The notes: a model not told the origin generated them from the sequence alone. Numbered from the stretch's first letter, positions 45,508 to 54,440 are shown. The stretch is 64,000 nucleotides of DNA from RUG12519 sp045649685 (GCA_045649685.1 JAZRQJ010000009.1:62001-126000); one strand, 5' to 3'. Made by a program: numbers and translations.

Positions 45508-45535
45508 CGTTCCTTAAATATGCATATTTGGGACG
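45508..45535 (+). promoter_or_regulatory. 5'-terminal leader hairpin
   Basis: CGTTCC (45508-45513) pairs with GGGACG (45530-45535, one G-T wobble), then a two-base bulge, then the self-complementary AAATATGCATATTT (45516-45529). It starts about where transcription should begin, like known 5' mRNA stabilisers. That role is inference. Confidence 0.55.
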
Positions 45536-45566
45536 TATATATTATAACAGAAAGGATTTAAAAAAT

Positions 45567-47747
45567 ATGAATTTAAAAATAACAAAAAAAATGATTTCAA
45601 TACTTTGTGCAATTACAATATCAACTTCATCTATGGGAGCTTCTGTTGGTGCAATCAAAGCATATCCTGGTGTTTATGCGCTTGCTGAACCACCTGCAGA
45701 CCTTAAAAATGCTGTTGATAATTTAAACAATACTTTAACATTATCTACCAATACCATAAAAACATCAATAGATAATATTAGAGAATTATCACAAAACAAT
45801 CAAAATAACGAAGAAGTTTCAATTAAATTAGGCATAATATTATCCCAATTAGATGGTGTTATCGATAACATAAATCATTGGAACGATTTTTCTATTGAAA
45901 ACTTAGAATTAGTTAATCGAATTCAACAAAAAATAACAGAATTAAACTTGAATACTTTATTAGACGAAACAAAAGATATCAATAAATTAGATTCACTAGA
46001 ACAAAATTCAAACAAAATATTTAATGAAATGGAAAAAATAAATCAAGAGTTGAATGAAGAAAATGAACAACTACTTAGCCAAGGTCAAATTTTTAGATTT
46101 GTAAATCACAACAATGATAACAACAATGATAACAACAATAACGAAAACAATAATATAGACCTTGTTAATATAGGAATTCAAAATAATTTAAAAAATAAAT
46201 ATGAAGAATTCTTTAAACAAGTTAGCGAATTTCGTGCATGGAGAGCTAATAAAAATATAGATAAAATAGATGATATTACCGTTTATAGTAGAAACGAAGC
46301 TTTAAAATACTATGAAGACACAAAAAATAATGTCGATTATTTTACAGTAAAAAATTTCGATAAATTAGCAAAAAAAGCATCTAAAGAAATGAAAGAATTC
46401 CAAAACAAATACAATTCTATAATCGAAAATAATGAGCAAAACATATTAAATAAACTTAATTTTAGAAGTAAACTTATAAGTAAATCTCATGAATTCAACC
46501 AAAGATCTGAAGAATTTAAAAATTGGAAAAATAATGGACACGCTGGTATAGATGATAATGAAATTAGACAACTAAAACTTCAAATTAGAGAAAATTGTAA
46601 TAATATAAATGGACAATTAAGAACTCTAGAATATGAAACAGCTAAAAAAATTATAGAAATGATGGATCAAGCTATAATTAAAATGGAAGAGTTAAAAAAC
46701 AAAAATGATATATCTAAATTAAATAATAAGCCAGAATTGAAGAAACAACTAGGTAATATACAAACTGAACTAACAAAAGAGTTACACAAAGAAAAGACAT
46801 CAAATCAATTAGTTGAACAAAAAGTAGAAGAGATTATCAAAATTTTAGAAAATCAACAATTTAACGACTATAACGAAAATTTAAATATTGTATTACCAAT
46901 TATAGATTCTCTTCATATAAGTCAACAAAAAAAGATATTGAAAAAAGTAGGTGACAAAACAGTAGAAAAATATATAAAATTCACAGAAGAAGAAGTTCAA
47001 ACTAATAAACAAGCTCGTAGTAAATTCGAACATATTTTATCTAAATCAATTGCATCACATGTAGACGAAACAATTAATTATCTTAACTCTAACGATATAA
47101 CTAAACCTATAGCTGAACACATAAAAAAATCGAAATCTAAAATTGTAGATAAATACACTAAAACGATTATAAACTCAACTGAATATTTAAAATATACTGC
47201 AGCTCGTAAAGTATTAGATCTTGTTAGCAATGATTTAAACAAACTACAATTTGATTACATACTTTATAATGAAGATATGAAATCTATAAGTAAAAATCAA
47301 GTTAAAGATCTTTATGAATTTTATTTTAATCAATTTCTAAACAAAATTTCAGATACAGAACATTTATATTCTAATGATCAAGATTCAAAAAAAGATGTTG
47401 CAGAATTTAATATGTTGTTTAGAAAATACGCAGAACAAATCACCGGCATGAGAAGTGATGAAGAAAAAAGATATATTCAAAATCATGGACAATTATTTTT
47501 ACAAACAATTGATCATTTAAAACAAATCCGTGAAAAATATAAAACATTAAATAGTGCTCATGAAAAAATGAGTTATGCTATACAAGCACGTATTCAGCTT
47601 TATCTTGACAGAAATGATGCAGAAGCACGTAAAGAAGATGAAAATGAACTAAAAAAAGCTATAGATGATGCAAAAAAAGCATTTGATAAATTTCACAAAT
47701 GCGTAATACCAATAGATGATCAATTTTTTGCTATAATTGAAGACTAA
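45567..47747 (+). CDS. Secreted, Asn/Lys/Glu-rich coiled-coil protein of unknown function
   Basis: I do not recognise this 726-residue protein. An N-terminal signal peptide is evident (basic KITKK, hydrophobic ISILCAITI, probable cleavage within residues 25-41). The rest is almost entirely helical and polar. An Asn/Asp-rich tract lies at about 181-196. Two related modules follow at about 212-282 and 305-378, each with an E-F-x(2)-W element and a nearby IDD (SEFRAWRANKNIDKIDD; EEFKNWKNNGHAGIDD). There is no LPXTG, SLH, LysM or C-terminal membrane anchor, so it may be released. The ATG is set by AGAAAGGA 10 nt upstream. A strong terminator follows. It could be a surface, adhesin or effector-like protein; no function is claimed. 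Confidence 0.75.
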   Translation: MNLKITKKMISILCAITISTSSMGASVGAIKAYPGVYALAEPPADLKNAVDNLNNTLTLSTNTIKTSIDNIRELSQNNQNNEEVSIKLGIILSQLDGVIDNINHWNDFSIENLELVNRIQQKITELNLNTLLDETKDINKLDSLEQNSNKIFNEMEKINQELNEENEQLLSQGQIFRFVNHNNDNNNDNNNNENNNIDLVNIGIQNNLKNKYEEFFKQVSEFRAWRANKNIDKIDDITVYSRNEALKYYEDTKNNVDYFTVKNFDKLAKKASKEMKEFQNKYNSIIENNEQNILNKLNFRSKLISKSHEFNQRSEEFKNWKNNGHAGIDDNEIRQLKLQIRENCNNINGQLRTLEYETAKKIIEMMDQAIIKMEELKNKNDISKLNNKPELKKQLGNIQTELTKELHKEKTSNQLVEQKVEEIIKILENQQFNDYNENLNIVLPIIDSLHISQQKKILKKVGDKTVEKYIKFTEEEVQTNKQARSKFEHILSKSIASHVDETINYLNSNDITKPIAEHIKKSKSKIVDKYTKTIINSTEYLKYTAARKVLDLVSNDLNKLQFDYILYNEDMKSISKNQVKDLYEFYFNQFLNKISDTEHLYSNDQDSKKDVAEFNMLFRKYAEQITGMRSDEEKRYIQNHGQLFLQTIDHLKQIREKYKTLNSAHEKMSYAIQARIQLYLDRNDAEARKEDENELKKAIDDAKKAFDKFHKCVIPIDDQFFAIIED
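46107..46155. repeat. Asn/Asp codon repeat in the secreted coiled-coil gene
   Basis: A tandem repeat of a 12-nt unit similar to AACAATGATAAC encodes the NNDNNNDNNNN tract. Such tracts can vary in length by slippage in units of whole codons. Confidence 0.7.
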
Positions 47748-47751
47748 AAGC

Positions 47752-47786
47752 AAAAACTTCCTGAGTTAATTTCAGGAAGTTTTTTT
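47752..47786. terminator. Bidirectional terminator between secreted coiled-coil and GHL10 genes
   Basis: AACTTCCTGA (47755-47764) pairs with TCAGGAAGTT (47772-47781), with a 7-nt loop, a T-run to 47786 on + and an A-run before it that gives Ts on the other strand. Confidence 0.85.
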
Positions 47787-47788
47787 AC

Positions 47789-49051
47789 TTAAAATAAAAG
47801 ATTTAAATTTTCAATTTCTGTTTTCGATTTTAAATTTAAGCTACCGTCTGATTGAAATATACTCTGATATGAATATAAACAATATCCTTTATATTTTTCA
47901 TATTTTCTGCAACACTCTTCCTGTCTTTTCAAAATATCCGTGTTATTTTTCCACTCCGCTGCTCCCATACCTGCATGTTGATCATTGTCCATTCCTACTT
48001 TATATGCAGCTAATCCAACATAAAGCTCAACATTATTTTTTATTAAATTATTCCACTCATCTATAGTTTTATCAAATGGATGTGATGAATTTTCAAATCC
48101 AAAATAAATTTGAGGCATTATGTAGTCTACAAATCCTGGCTCTGATAACCACTGTTTAACATCAATAAACATAGAATTATAGTTGTTTTTTAAATTTGCT
48201 TGAGGACTCACTCCAAATTTAGCATCGGAATTTATTTCATGGCATTTACTGCACATTTGCTTAACTAAATTTGAAGTTCCTTCCCTACGCCAAGTGTTAA
48301 TATCACAATCCGGTTTAACCTTGTTATAATATGCAACGTCATTTTCTTTCAATTCATCAACTCTAGATGGATAAAAATAATCATCAATATGAATTCCATC
48401 TAAACTATAATTACTTAATATTTCATCAACAACATCTAATATAAAAGTTCTTACTTCAGCATTAGTTGGAATTAATATATATTTTCCGGTTAGATCTTTC
48501 ATGTAATAATCACTTTTATTTTCAGACAAATACCACTTTTTTATTAAATAATTATTTGATATTTTTAAAAAATCTTCATCTGACATAGTTCTTAGTGGAT
48601 TAATCCATCCATGAACTGAAATATTTTGTTTCTTAGCCATGTCAATAATTATTTTTAATGGATCAAACTTCAATCTTTCCCCTACACTATCAGTAAAATA
48701 TTTAGATGTAGGAGAAGTTGTTGACTCATAAAACGCATCACCAAAAGCCCTCAAATGCAACATCAATGTGTTTATTCCGCAATTTTTCAAATTGTTAAAA
48801 ATTTCCCTAACAGTTTCAGTAAATTGTTTTTCATCTTTATTTTTTAATAATAACTGCCACTCCAAATAAGAAAACCAACATGCTCTCATTTCCGACGGCT
48901 TTTCCGTGGTTTTAGGTTCTTGATCTAAATTATTAAAATCAATATTATCTGAAAAATTCTGAGGCAAAATATCAACAGGATTTTGACAAAATAACACAAC
49001 AGCAAATAATAAACACAGAAAAAATATTAAACCATAAAATGTCCGCTTCAT
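47789..49051 (-). CDS. GHL10-type glycoside hydrolase-like protein (YngK family)
   Basis: This 420-residue exported protein has an N-terminal signal/anchor helix (about residues 5-25) followed by a low-complexity linker and a GHL10 (DUF187) TIM-barrel domain. MRACWFSYLEW starts the domain; NTLMLHLRAFGDAFYES, HGWINPLRT, DGIHIDDYFYP, GVSPQAN and VDYIMPQIYFGFEN are typical family blocks. The family is related to glycoside hydrolases and is found at the Gram-positive surface, possibly acting on wall or external polysaccharides. The substrate is unknown. It is convergent with the secreted coiled-coil gene. Confidence 0.86.
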   Translation of the reverse strand: MKRTFYGLIFFLCLLFAVVLFCQNPVDILPQNFSDNIDFNNLDQEPKTTEKPSEMRACWFSYLEWQLLLKNKDEKQFTETVREIFNNLKNCGINTLMLHLRAFGDAFYESTTSPTSKYFTDSVGERLKFDPLKIIIDMAKKQNISVHGWINPLRTMSDEDFLKISNNYLIKKWYLSENKSDYYMKDLTGKYILIPTNAEVRTFILDVVDEILSNYSLDGIHIDDYFYPSRVDELKENDVAYYNKVKPDCDINTWRREGTSNLVKQMCSKCHEINSDAKFGVSPQANLKNNYNSMFIDVKQWLSEPGFVDYIMPQIYFGFENSSHPFDKTIDEWNNLIKNNVELYVGLAAYKVGMDNDQHAGMGAAEWKNNTDILKRQEECCRKYEKYKGYCLYSYQSIFQSDGSLNLKSKTEIENLNLLF

Positions 49052-49138
49052 TTAAACAATCCTCCATATTAAATTTAACTAGTTTAATGAATAATATGCG
49101 GACAAAGTATAATTTTATACCTTATTTATATTTTTGAA

Positions 49139-50101
49139 TCAAATATCTAAATCTATATTTGCAGTATATTTATCTGTAGTTATAGTAAGTGACCCATCAG
49201 TTTTCAATATCAATTTTAAATCATCAATACAATCAGGACTAACTGAAAGTTCTATCCCATCCTCAATATTCTTAGTATTTAATCCATATTTAGGTGATAG
49301 ATTAAAATTCTCATCTTTATTATTTACAGTCTCATCAACAATGTCATTTAATCTATGTGTATTTTGTAATTGATGTGTATCTTGAAATGCTACCTTGTAT
49401 TCAATATTTTTCAAAATATCATCCATAGACTTTTTTTCAATTGTTTTATCACCTTTCTCTTCTATATCATTAGTTATTTGTTCAGAACTGTTTTGATCAA
49501 TGGTATTTAAGTCATCATTTAACTTACTGTTTAAATCTTTCTCTTCTGATTTTTTATCATCATCCAATTTCCGAATGGATTTAGCATTAACATCTGATTC
49601 TTTCGAAATTTTTTTATTTTTAGACAATTTTATAATTTGAACAACCTCGAAAATTAAAAACAACGAACACGGCAATATAATAACCACTAAACAACCCCAA
49701 ATAGAAGACAAAAACAAATATACTCCACCCAAAAACGGAAACGTATTTTCAACTAAAAACACATTATTAGAAGAAACTGTAACATAATTTGCTTTATCCT
49801 GACCGTCTAAATTAAGTATAACTGTCTTTTTATCAATTTCAAAATCTAGTTTTGCAAGATTAACAGTATTGTTCTTCTTTAAAACTACTGTATCTCCCTC
49901 ACTAGGTTTTAAATCATAATTAACCAACACAGCATCGTTATTTTCCAAAACATAAAAACTTTTTCCAAAAAAATTAAAATCCGATCTACTATCGTTAAAT
50001 GCATATTTTCCAAAAATAAGACTAGCATATAAAATAACAATTAACAAATACAATATTATGAAAAAAACCTTAACTAATTTAAACTTCCTTTTTTTACTCA
50101 T
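49139..50101 (-). CDS. Signal-peptidase-I-like (SipW-like) membrane protein with long polar tail
   Basis: A 320-residue protein with a first transmembrane helix at about 11-31 and an extracytoplasmic beta-rich segment (about 40-120). A second helix follows (about 128-158) after the PFLGGVYLFLSSIWG element, which resembles the C-terminal end of SipW/ER-type signal peptidases. A serine (S48, FGKSFY) sits where SMEP would be, followed by NDAVLVNY resembling GDLVLVKK. The usual catalytic Lys or His region is not recognisable, so it may be an inactive relative. A polar, acidic/Lys-rich cytosolic tail (about 160-320) ends in a small beta-rich segment. The assignment is inference. Confidence 0.5.
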   Translation of the reverse strand: MSKKRKFKLVKVFFIILYLLIVILYASLIFGKYAFNDSRSDFNFFGKSFYVLENNDAVLVNYDLKPSEGDTVVLKKNNTVNLAKLDFEIDKKTVILNLDGQDKANYVTVSSNNVFLVENTFPFLGGVYLFLSSIWGCLVVIILPCSLFLIFEVVQIIKLSKNKKISKESDVNAKSIRKLDDDKKSEEKDLNSKLNDDLNTIDQNSSEQITNDIEEKGDKTIEKKSMDDILKNIEYKVAFQDTHQLQNTHRLNDIVDETVNNKDENFNLSPKYGLNTKNIEDGIELSVSPDCIDDLKLILKTDGSLTITTDKYTANIDLDI

Positions 50102-50154
50102 CTTGTTTCTAATCCTCCTATGTATTTTAATTTAGTTTTTGATTAATACAAAGC

Positions 50155-50445
50155 CTAATTAAACAAACAATTAAAAAAATTTCTCTTTTTTTTCACATTA
50201 CAAGGCATACAATCAAAACAAACTAATATAACATCATCACCAATGATGTTAATATTATTCCAAGACACTATTATATCATCTTCTCGTCCCAAAAGCCCAA
50301 ATAGCCTGTTTCGTCCATATATAACAAGAGAAACAACCTCTGCAGAACACGTGTCTATAACAACATCATCTACACACCCAAGACTAACACCGTTTTTAAC
50401 ATTTATAACATTTTTATCTCTAAGATCTTCTAATTTGCACACCAT
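50155..50445 (-). CDS. YlmC/YmxH family PRC-barrel sporulation protein
   Basis: A 96-residue PRC-barrel protein. The N-terminal LEDLRDKNVINVKNGVSLGCVDDVVID and SLVIYGRNRLFGLLGREDDIIVSWNNINIIGDDVILV blocks match the YlmC/YmxH family, often induced in sporulation and found throughout Clostridia. Its molecular role is unknown. GGGGG lies before the start. It sits near spoIIID, which fits a sporulation context. The 138-nt gap upstream shows no clear signal. Confidence 0.84.
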   Translation of the reverse strand: MVCKLEDLRDKNVINVKNGVSLGCVDDVVIDTCSAEVVSLVIYGRNRLFGLLGREDDIIVSWNNINIIGDDVILVCFDCMPCNVKKKRNFFNCLFN

Positions 50446-50583
50446 AACATATACCCCCTATAACATATACATTTAAATAAGTATGCAAATCAAAAATTTA
50501 CTATGAAATTCTCGAATAAAAACCAATCTTCTACACATCTAGTGCATATTATACATCTTTTCTTTATTTTTGTCCACTATATT

Positions 50584-50832
50584 TCAAATTCCTTTATATT
50601 TTTTTCTTGTAGCAATTCCCCCTCTTATATGTCTCTCTCTTTTATTGATTTCCAAAATTTTTTGAACTTTTCTATATAAAGACGGATTTAACTTTTTTAA
50701 TCTAACACTAACATCCTTATGTACAGTACTTTTAGAAACGCCAAATTTTTTCGCTGTTGACCTAACCGTAGCAGAATTTTTAGCAATATGTTCACCTAAC
50801 TGTATACACCTATCATCGATTTTATTTTTCAA
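50584..50832 (-). CDS. spoIIID: Sporulation transcription factor SpoIIID
   Basis: SpoIIID is a small mother-cell DNA-binding regulator of sporulation. The 82-residue protein has the core ATVRSTAKKFGVSKSTVHKDVSVRL (helix-turn-helix, residues about 20-45) and the diagnostic RHIRGGIATRKKYK near the C-terminus. The TTG at 50832 is chosen because GAGGTG lies 5-6 nt upstream and homologues begin there; longer frames lack support. A CATACATA sequence at 50869-50876 (minus strand) looks like a sigma-E -10 element, as expected for spoIIID, but its -35 is unclear. Confidence 0.92.
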   Translation of the reverse strand: MKNKIDDRCIQLGEHIAKNSATVRSTAKKFGVSKSTVHKDVSVRLKKLNPSLYRKVQKILEINKRERHIRGGIATRKKYKGI

Positions 50833-50923
50833 TAAAAACACCTCACACAACATATTAACTTTAATCAATATGTATGCAAGAAATTCAAAAGTGATACAAT
50901 TATTATTTAAAAGATGAAGCAAA

Positions 50924-50958
50924 ACAAAAAGTGTGTCTTAAAAACTAAGACACACTTT
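50924..50958 (-). terminator. Terminator of the tRNA operon
   Basis: AAAGTGTGTCTTA (50928-50940) pairs perfectly with TAAGACACACTTT (50946-50958) around a 5-nt loop. A T-run follows on the minus strand, immediately after tRNA-Gly. Confidence 0.88.
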
Positions 50959-50961
50959 CTT

Positions 50962-51037
50962 TGGAGCGGGTTACGAGGCTCGAACTCGCTACCTCCACCT
51001 TGGCAAGGTGGCGCTCTACCAGATGAGCTAAACCCGC
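50962..51037 (-). tRNA. tRNA-Gly (GCC)
   Basis: A 76-nt cloverleaf with acceptor GCGGGTT / AACCCGC, discriminator T and an encoded CCA. The anticodon loop CTTGCCAAG gives GCC, reading glycine codons GGU/GGC. It is last in the four-tRNA operon. Confidence 0.95.
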
Positions 51038-51170
51038 AAAAGTTTGCAATCTTTACTTGTCATAATCATATACCAAAAACACAAGAAAAACTGCACAAAC
51101 CAATATACACAAAATAAAAAATGTCAATCTAAAATTAAAGACTGACAAAAACCCCAAACATTTCAAAATT

Positions 51171-51246
<76 letters not shown>

Positions 51247-51279
51247 AAAATTTGACCAAACATAATTTAGTCAAAAAAA

Positions 51280-51356
51280 TGGCGACCCTGAACAGACTTG
51301 AACTGTCGACCTCCTGCGTGACAGGCAGGCGTTCTAACCAACTGAACTACAGGGCC
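51280..51356 (-). tRNA. tRNA-Asp (GTC)
   Basis: A 77-nt cloverleaf with acceptor GGCCCTG / CAGGGTC, anticodon loop CTGTCAC giving GTC, T-loop GTTCAAGTC and encoded CCA. It is second in the operon. Confidence 0.95.
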
Positions 51357-51361
51357 GTATG

Positions 51362-51437
51362 TGGTGGGAACTACAGGGCTCGAACCTGTGACCCCCTGCT
51401 TGTAAGGCAGATGCTCTCCCAGCTGAGCTAAGCTCCC
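51362..51437 (-). tRNA. tRNA-Val (TAC)
   Basis: A 76-nt cloverleaf with acceptor GGGAGCT / AGTTCCC (one G-T), anticodon loop CTTACAA giving TAC, T-arm with GGTTCGAGCCC and encoded CCA. It is the first tRNA, about 20 nt after the predicted transcription start. Confidence 0.95.
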
Positions 51438-51464
51438 AATCAACATGTCTCAACGACGAATATT

Positions 51465-51493
51465 ATTATACACAACCAAATTCTATTTGTCAA
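51465..51493 (-). promoter_or_regulatory. Consensus sigma-A promoter of the Val-Asp-Phe-Gly tRNA operon
   Basis: TTGACA, a 17-bp spacer and TATAAT on the minus strand, exact consensus. The start site is predicted near 51458. Confidence 0.87.
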
Positions 51494-51607
51494 GCATATT
51501 TTCAAATTTTTTTATTTACATGATATTGTATAAAAATTTTTAAAATAAAAACATTTTTATATGACATTTAAACACAAAAATTGCCATATTTTAAGTAAAA
51601 AAACAAA

Positions 51608-52240
51608 CTATTGTTTTAATTTATCATTTAAAATTTTTACTATTTCAGAAAAATTTTTAAAATTATAATGATCTATAGCAAATAAATTTAATATATTATC
51701 TAATCTTCCTGTAGAAAATTTTAAATCACAAAGCTTACATGCTTCAAAATCCACAAAAGAATCTCCAGCATACGCAATTACCTCATACTTATCTCTAAAA
51801 TATTCAACAACTTTTTCTTTATCTATACCAAATTTTTCTGAATAAAACCTCCCATCTCTATCTCTTATTAATTCTATTCCGCCATTCTTATAAACACCAT
51901 CATTAGCTATTATATTCACATTATCAATTCCCACTGACTTTAATTTTCTTTCAATATAATACTTACATCCAGCACTTAATATTAAAAAATCCCCTCCACA
52001 ATTTCTGACTAAGTTAACAACATTCACAAAATAAGGATCTAATGGTATATGTTCAATCTCATTTTGTAACTCGTCTTCACTCAAATTAATACTACCAAAT
52101 ACATCCGATAACAAATCAAATCCAGATTTCCAATTATTTGAAAAAACTTTAGCATGTTCATATCTGTACATGATTTGTAAGAAGAAATCCTGTGATGTCA
52201 TAGTTCCATCAAAATCACTTATAAATAAAAAACGTTTCAT
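51608..52240 (-). CDS. HAD-IB phosphatase (MtnX-like)
   Basis: A 210-residue HAD-superfamily phosphatase. Motif I DFDGT (ISDFDGTMTS), motif II LSAG, and motif IV AGDSFVD are intact. The pattern of a short helical cap after DFDGT resembles the MtnX/phosphoserine-phosphatase-like branch. The substrate is unknown: phosphoserine or a methionine-salvage intermediate are options. Its ATG touches the stop codon of the upstream HAD gene, so the two are an operon. Confidence 0.82.
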   Translation of the reverse strand: MKRFLFISDFDGTMTSQDFFLQIMYRYEHAKVFSNNWKSGFDLLSDVFGSINLSEDELQNEIEHIPLDPYFVNVVNLVRNCGGDFLILSAGCKYYIERKLKSVGIDNVNIIANDGVYKNGGIELIRDRDGRFYSEKFGIDKEKVVEYFRDKYEVIAYAGDSFVDFEACKLCDLKFSTGRLDNILNLFAIDHYNFKNFSEIVKILNDKLKQ

Positions 52241-52924
52241 TTACACTACCTCTTTCAAGCAAAAAAATCTTTCAAAATCTCCATTATTAATAAAATCATT
52301 AAAATCAAATATATAATGGTCTGCATTTTGCTGAAGTGCTTTCTTAGTTTCATTTGTCTGCCTATCATCAACAGCAAAATAACCCATTCCACAATCTTTA
52401 ACAAGGTTCAACGGCTTTAATATATCTTCAAATACAGCACAGTTTTCTGGTAAAACCCCCATATATTCTGCAGCAAACATATATATATCTGCAGATTCTT
52501 TGTTCACTCCTAGCTTATCGGAATACAAAAAATGCTCAAACATATCATAAATACCATGTCTTTTTAAAATCAATTCTGCAATTTCAGCATAACAAGACGT
52601 AGCAAGTGAAATATGAATTCCTTGCATTTTCATAGCTTCAAGTAATTGTTTAGCACCCGGTTTTAATTCTACTTCATTCAAATACAAATCCTTTGCAATG
52701 TTATACCACATCATTTTTATTTCATCGATAGTTTCAGATAGATTGTATATTTGTTTTGTATATTTAGCACACTCTGTAGGAGGCATGTGCATTATATCCT
52801 CAGAATATTTTAAAGTTTTTACAACACCAATCATTTTATGAAATTCTTCATCAACCTTTCCCCAAACCCATGTAGAATCGAGTAAAGTTCCGTCCATATC
52901 AAAAATTGCTGCACTATAGTTCAT
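52241..52924 (-). CDS. HAD-IA phosphatase (beta-phosphoglucomutase/phosphatase type)
   Basis: A 227-residue HAD hydrolase with motif I DMDGTLLDS (residues 9-17), a helical C1 cap, motif II in ATSCYAE, motif III around DKLGVNKES and motif IV FEDIL. This is the pattern of the Gph/beta-phosphoglucomutase group. The substrate cannot be read. It overlaps the start of the next HAD gene by adjacency (0 nt). A promoter candidate lies just upstream. Confidence 0.85.
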   Translation of the reverse strand: MNYSAAIFDMDGTLLDSTWVWGKVDEEFHKMIGVVKTLKYSEDIMHMPPTECAKYTKQIYNLSETIDEIKMMWYNIAKDLYLNEVELKPGAKQLLEAMKMQGIHISLATSCYAEIAELILKRHGIYDMFEHFLYSDKLGVNKESADIYMFAAEYMGVLPENCAVFEDILKPLNLVKDCGMGYFAVDDRQTNETKKALQQNADHYIFDFNDFINNGDFERFFCLKEVV

Positions 52925-52948
52925 ATAAACACTTCTCCTTGCTTATAA

Positions 52949-52977
52949 AATATAAATATTGTAAAATTATATAACAA
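52949..52977 (-). promoter_or_regulatory. Candidate promoter of the HAD gene pair
   Basis: TTGTTA, a 17-bp spacer and TATATT on the minus strand, in the 80-nt divergent gap to the thiamine pyrophosphokinase gene. Confidence 0.45.
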
Positions 52978-53004
52978 ATAAAAATGGTATGTGAGGAATA
53001 AAAC

Positions 53005-53619
53005 ATGAAAGTTGTAATAATATCTGGTGGAAACGCTCCCGACCAATTAATATTAAACAAATACATAACCCAAAATTCGTATATAATATGTGCTGATAGC
53101 GGATTTGACGCATTAACCGGCACAAACATAAATCCAAATCTATGCGTTGGAGATATGGATTCAGTAAAATCTAATTTAACAGGTCAAATGATACAAATAT
53201 ATCCAAAAAACAAAGACAAAACCGATACGGAAATTGCCATAGATATAGCAATAGAAAAAGGAGCCACTGACGTCATATTGTTAGGATGTTGTGGAAATAG
53301 ACTAGATCATACATTATCAAATATAAATATGCTTAAAATTCTACTAGAACACAATATAAATGGAAAAATTGTAGATACTAACAATATATTAATGCTTTGT
53401 GACTCACAAATTCAAATACAATCTGTTAAACACTGTTACTGCTCACTAATTCCTTTAACTCAGTGCACAGGTATAACAACAGATGGTCTAAAATATTCTC
53501 TAAAAAATGAAAATTTAAGTTCAAAAACATCCAGAGGAATAAGCAATGAATTCAACTCCAAATTTGCTACAATAACCCTTAAATCTGGACTTTTATTAAT
53601 CGTTATATCAAAAGACTAA
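53005..53619 (+). CDS. thiN: Thiamine pyrophosphokinase
   Basis: This enzyme converts thiamine to thiamine diphosphate using ATP. The N-terminal ADSGFDAL, catalytic GDMDSVKS, DKTDTEIAIDIA, and GNRLDHTLSNINML are diagnostic, as is the C-terminal thiamine-binding SRGISNEF. At 204 residues it is full length. Genes for thiamine synthesis are absent here, and no TPP riboswitch is visible in the short leader, so it may serve salvage. It is convergent with the SDR gene, 4 nt apart. Confidence 0.93.
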   Translation: MKVVIISGGNAPDQLILNKYITQNSYIICADSGFDALTGTNINPNLCVGDMDSVKSNLTGQMIQIYPKNKDKTDTEIAIDIAIEKGATDVILLGCCGNRLDHTLSNINMLKILLEHNINGKIVDTNNILMLCDSQIQIQSVKHCYCSLIPLTQCTGITTDGLKYSLKNENLSSKTSRGISNEFNSKFATITLKSGLLLIVISKD

Positions 53620-53623
53620 AAAA

Positions 53624-54379
53624 CTATGTTTTCTTTTTATGTTGTATTTTGTAAGCAACTTTTAATTGCAATTTCAATGGCAATATCTTTGAAGCAACAT
53701 ATGATAATTTCATCAATAAACCAGGTATTATAACTAATTGTTTTTTAAATAATTTTTCAACCGCCATCCTTGCAACATCTTCACTTAACAATGGTTTAAC
53801 TGAAAAATGTACACCCGCTCTATCATTAAACTTAGTCCTAACTGGTCCAGGACACAAAACACTAATACCAACATTGCCCCCATCTCTTCGCAATTCTTCA
53901 TAAATTGCTAAAGATAGTTTTACAATATAAGATTTTGTCGCATAATATGTTGCCATAAGCGGGCCTCCTGCCGCAAACCCAGCAGAAGATGCAACATTAA
54001 GAATATATCCGCTATCTCTCTCAATAAAATCCTTAATATATAGTCTAGATAATATTTGAACCGCACAAACATTAAGATCTATCATATTAAGATCTGTAAT
54101 TAGTTCTGAGTCAGAAAATTTATTACAGCTTCCAAATCCCGCATTATTTACTAAAATGTCTATTTTTTCGTTTTTTGTCATATCATATAATTTATAGCAG
54201 TTTTGTCTATTTGACAAATCTAAAGCTATTATTTTGGTTTTTACTTTCAGTGTTTTTGCAAATGAAGAAAGACTTTCTTCATCTCTTGAAACTAATATTA
54301 AATCTATATTTTTATCAGCAAGTTTTTTAGCAATATCTCGGCCAATTCCCGAACTAGCACCTGTAACAACAGCTAACAT
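53624..54379 (-). CDS. Short-chain dehydrogenase/reductase
   Basis: A 251-residue classical SDR: the nucleotide loop TGASSGIG, LDLSN, NNAGFG and the catalytic Ser-Tyr-Lys set (SSAG; YYATKSY). The C-terminus PGPVRTKF is conserved. A C-terminal hydrophobic/basic tail follows. It resembles the YqjQ/DltE-like uncharacterised group. NAD(P) specificity and substrate are unknown. It is 61 nt downstream of the M18 peptidase gene. Confidence 0.87.
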   Translation of the reverse strand: MLAVVTGASSGIGRDIAKKLADKNIDLILVSRDEESLSSFAKTLKVKTKIIALDLSNRQNCYKLYDMTKNEKIDILVNNAGFGSCNKFSDSELITDLNMIDLNVCAVQILSRLYIKDFIERDSGYILNVASSAGFAAGGPLMATYYATKSYIVKLSLAIYEELRRDGGNVGISVLCPGPVRTKFNDRAGVHFSVKPLLSEDVARMAVEKLFKKQLVIIPGLLMKLSYVASKILPLKLQLKVAYKIQHKKKT

Positions 54380-54440
54380 AACCTTTCTCCCAACTAATTA
54401 TAACATAAATTTAATTTACATCAATAAAAACTATAATCTA

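Noticed and set aside
52925..53004. TPP riboswitch before thiN
   Set aside because: The leader is too short and lacks the conserved TPP-aptamer core.
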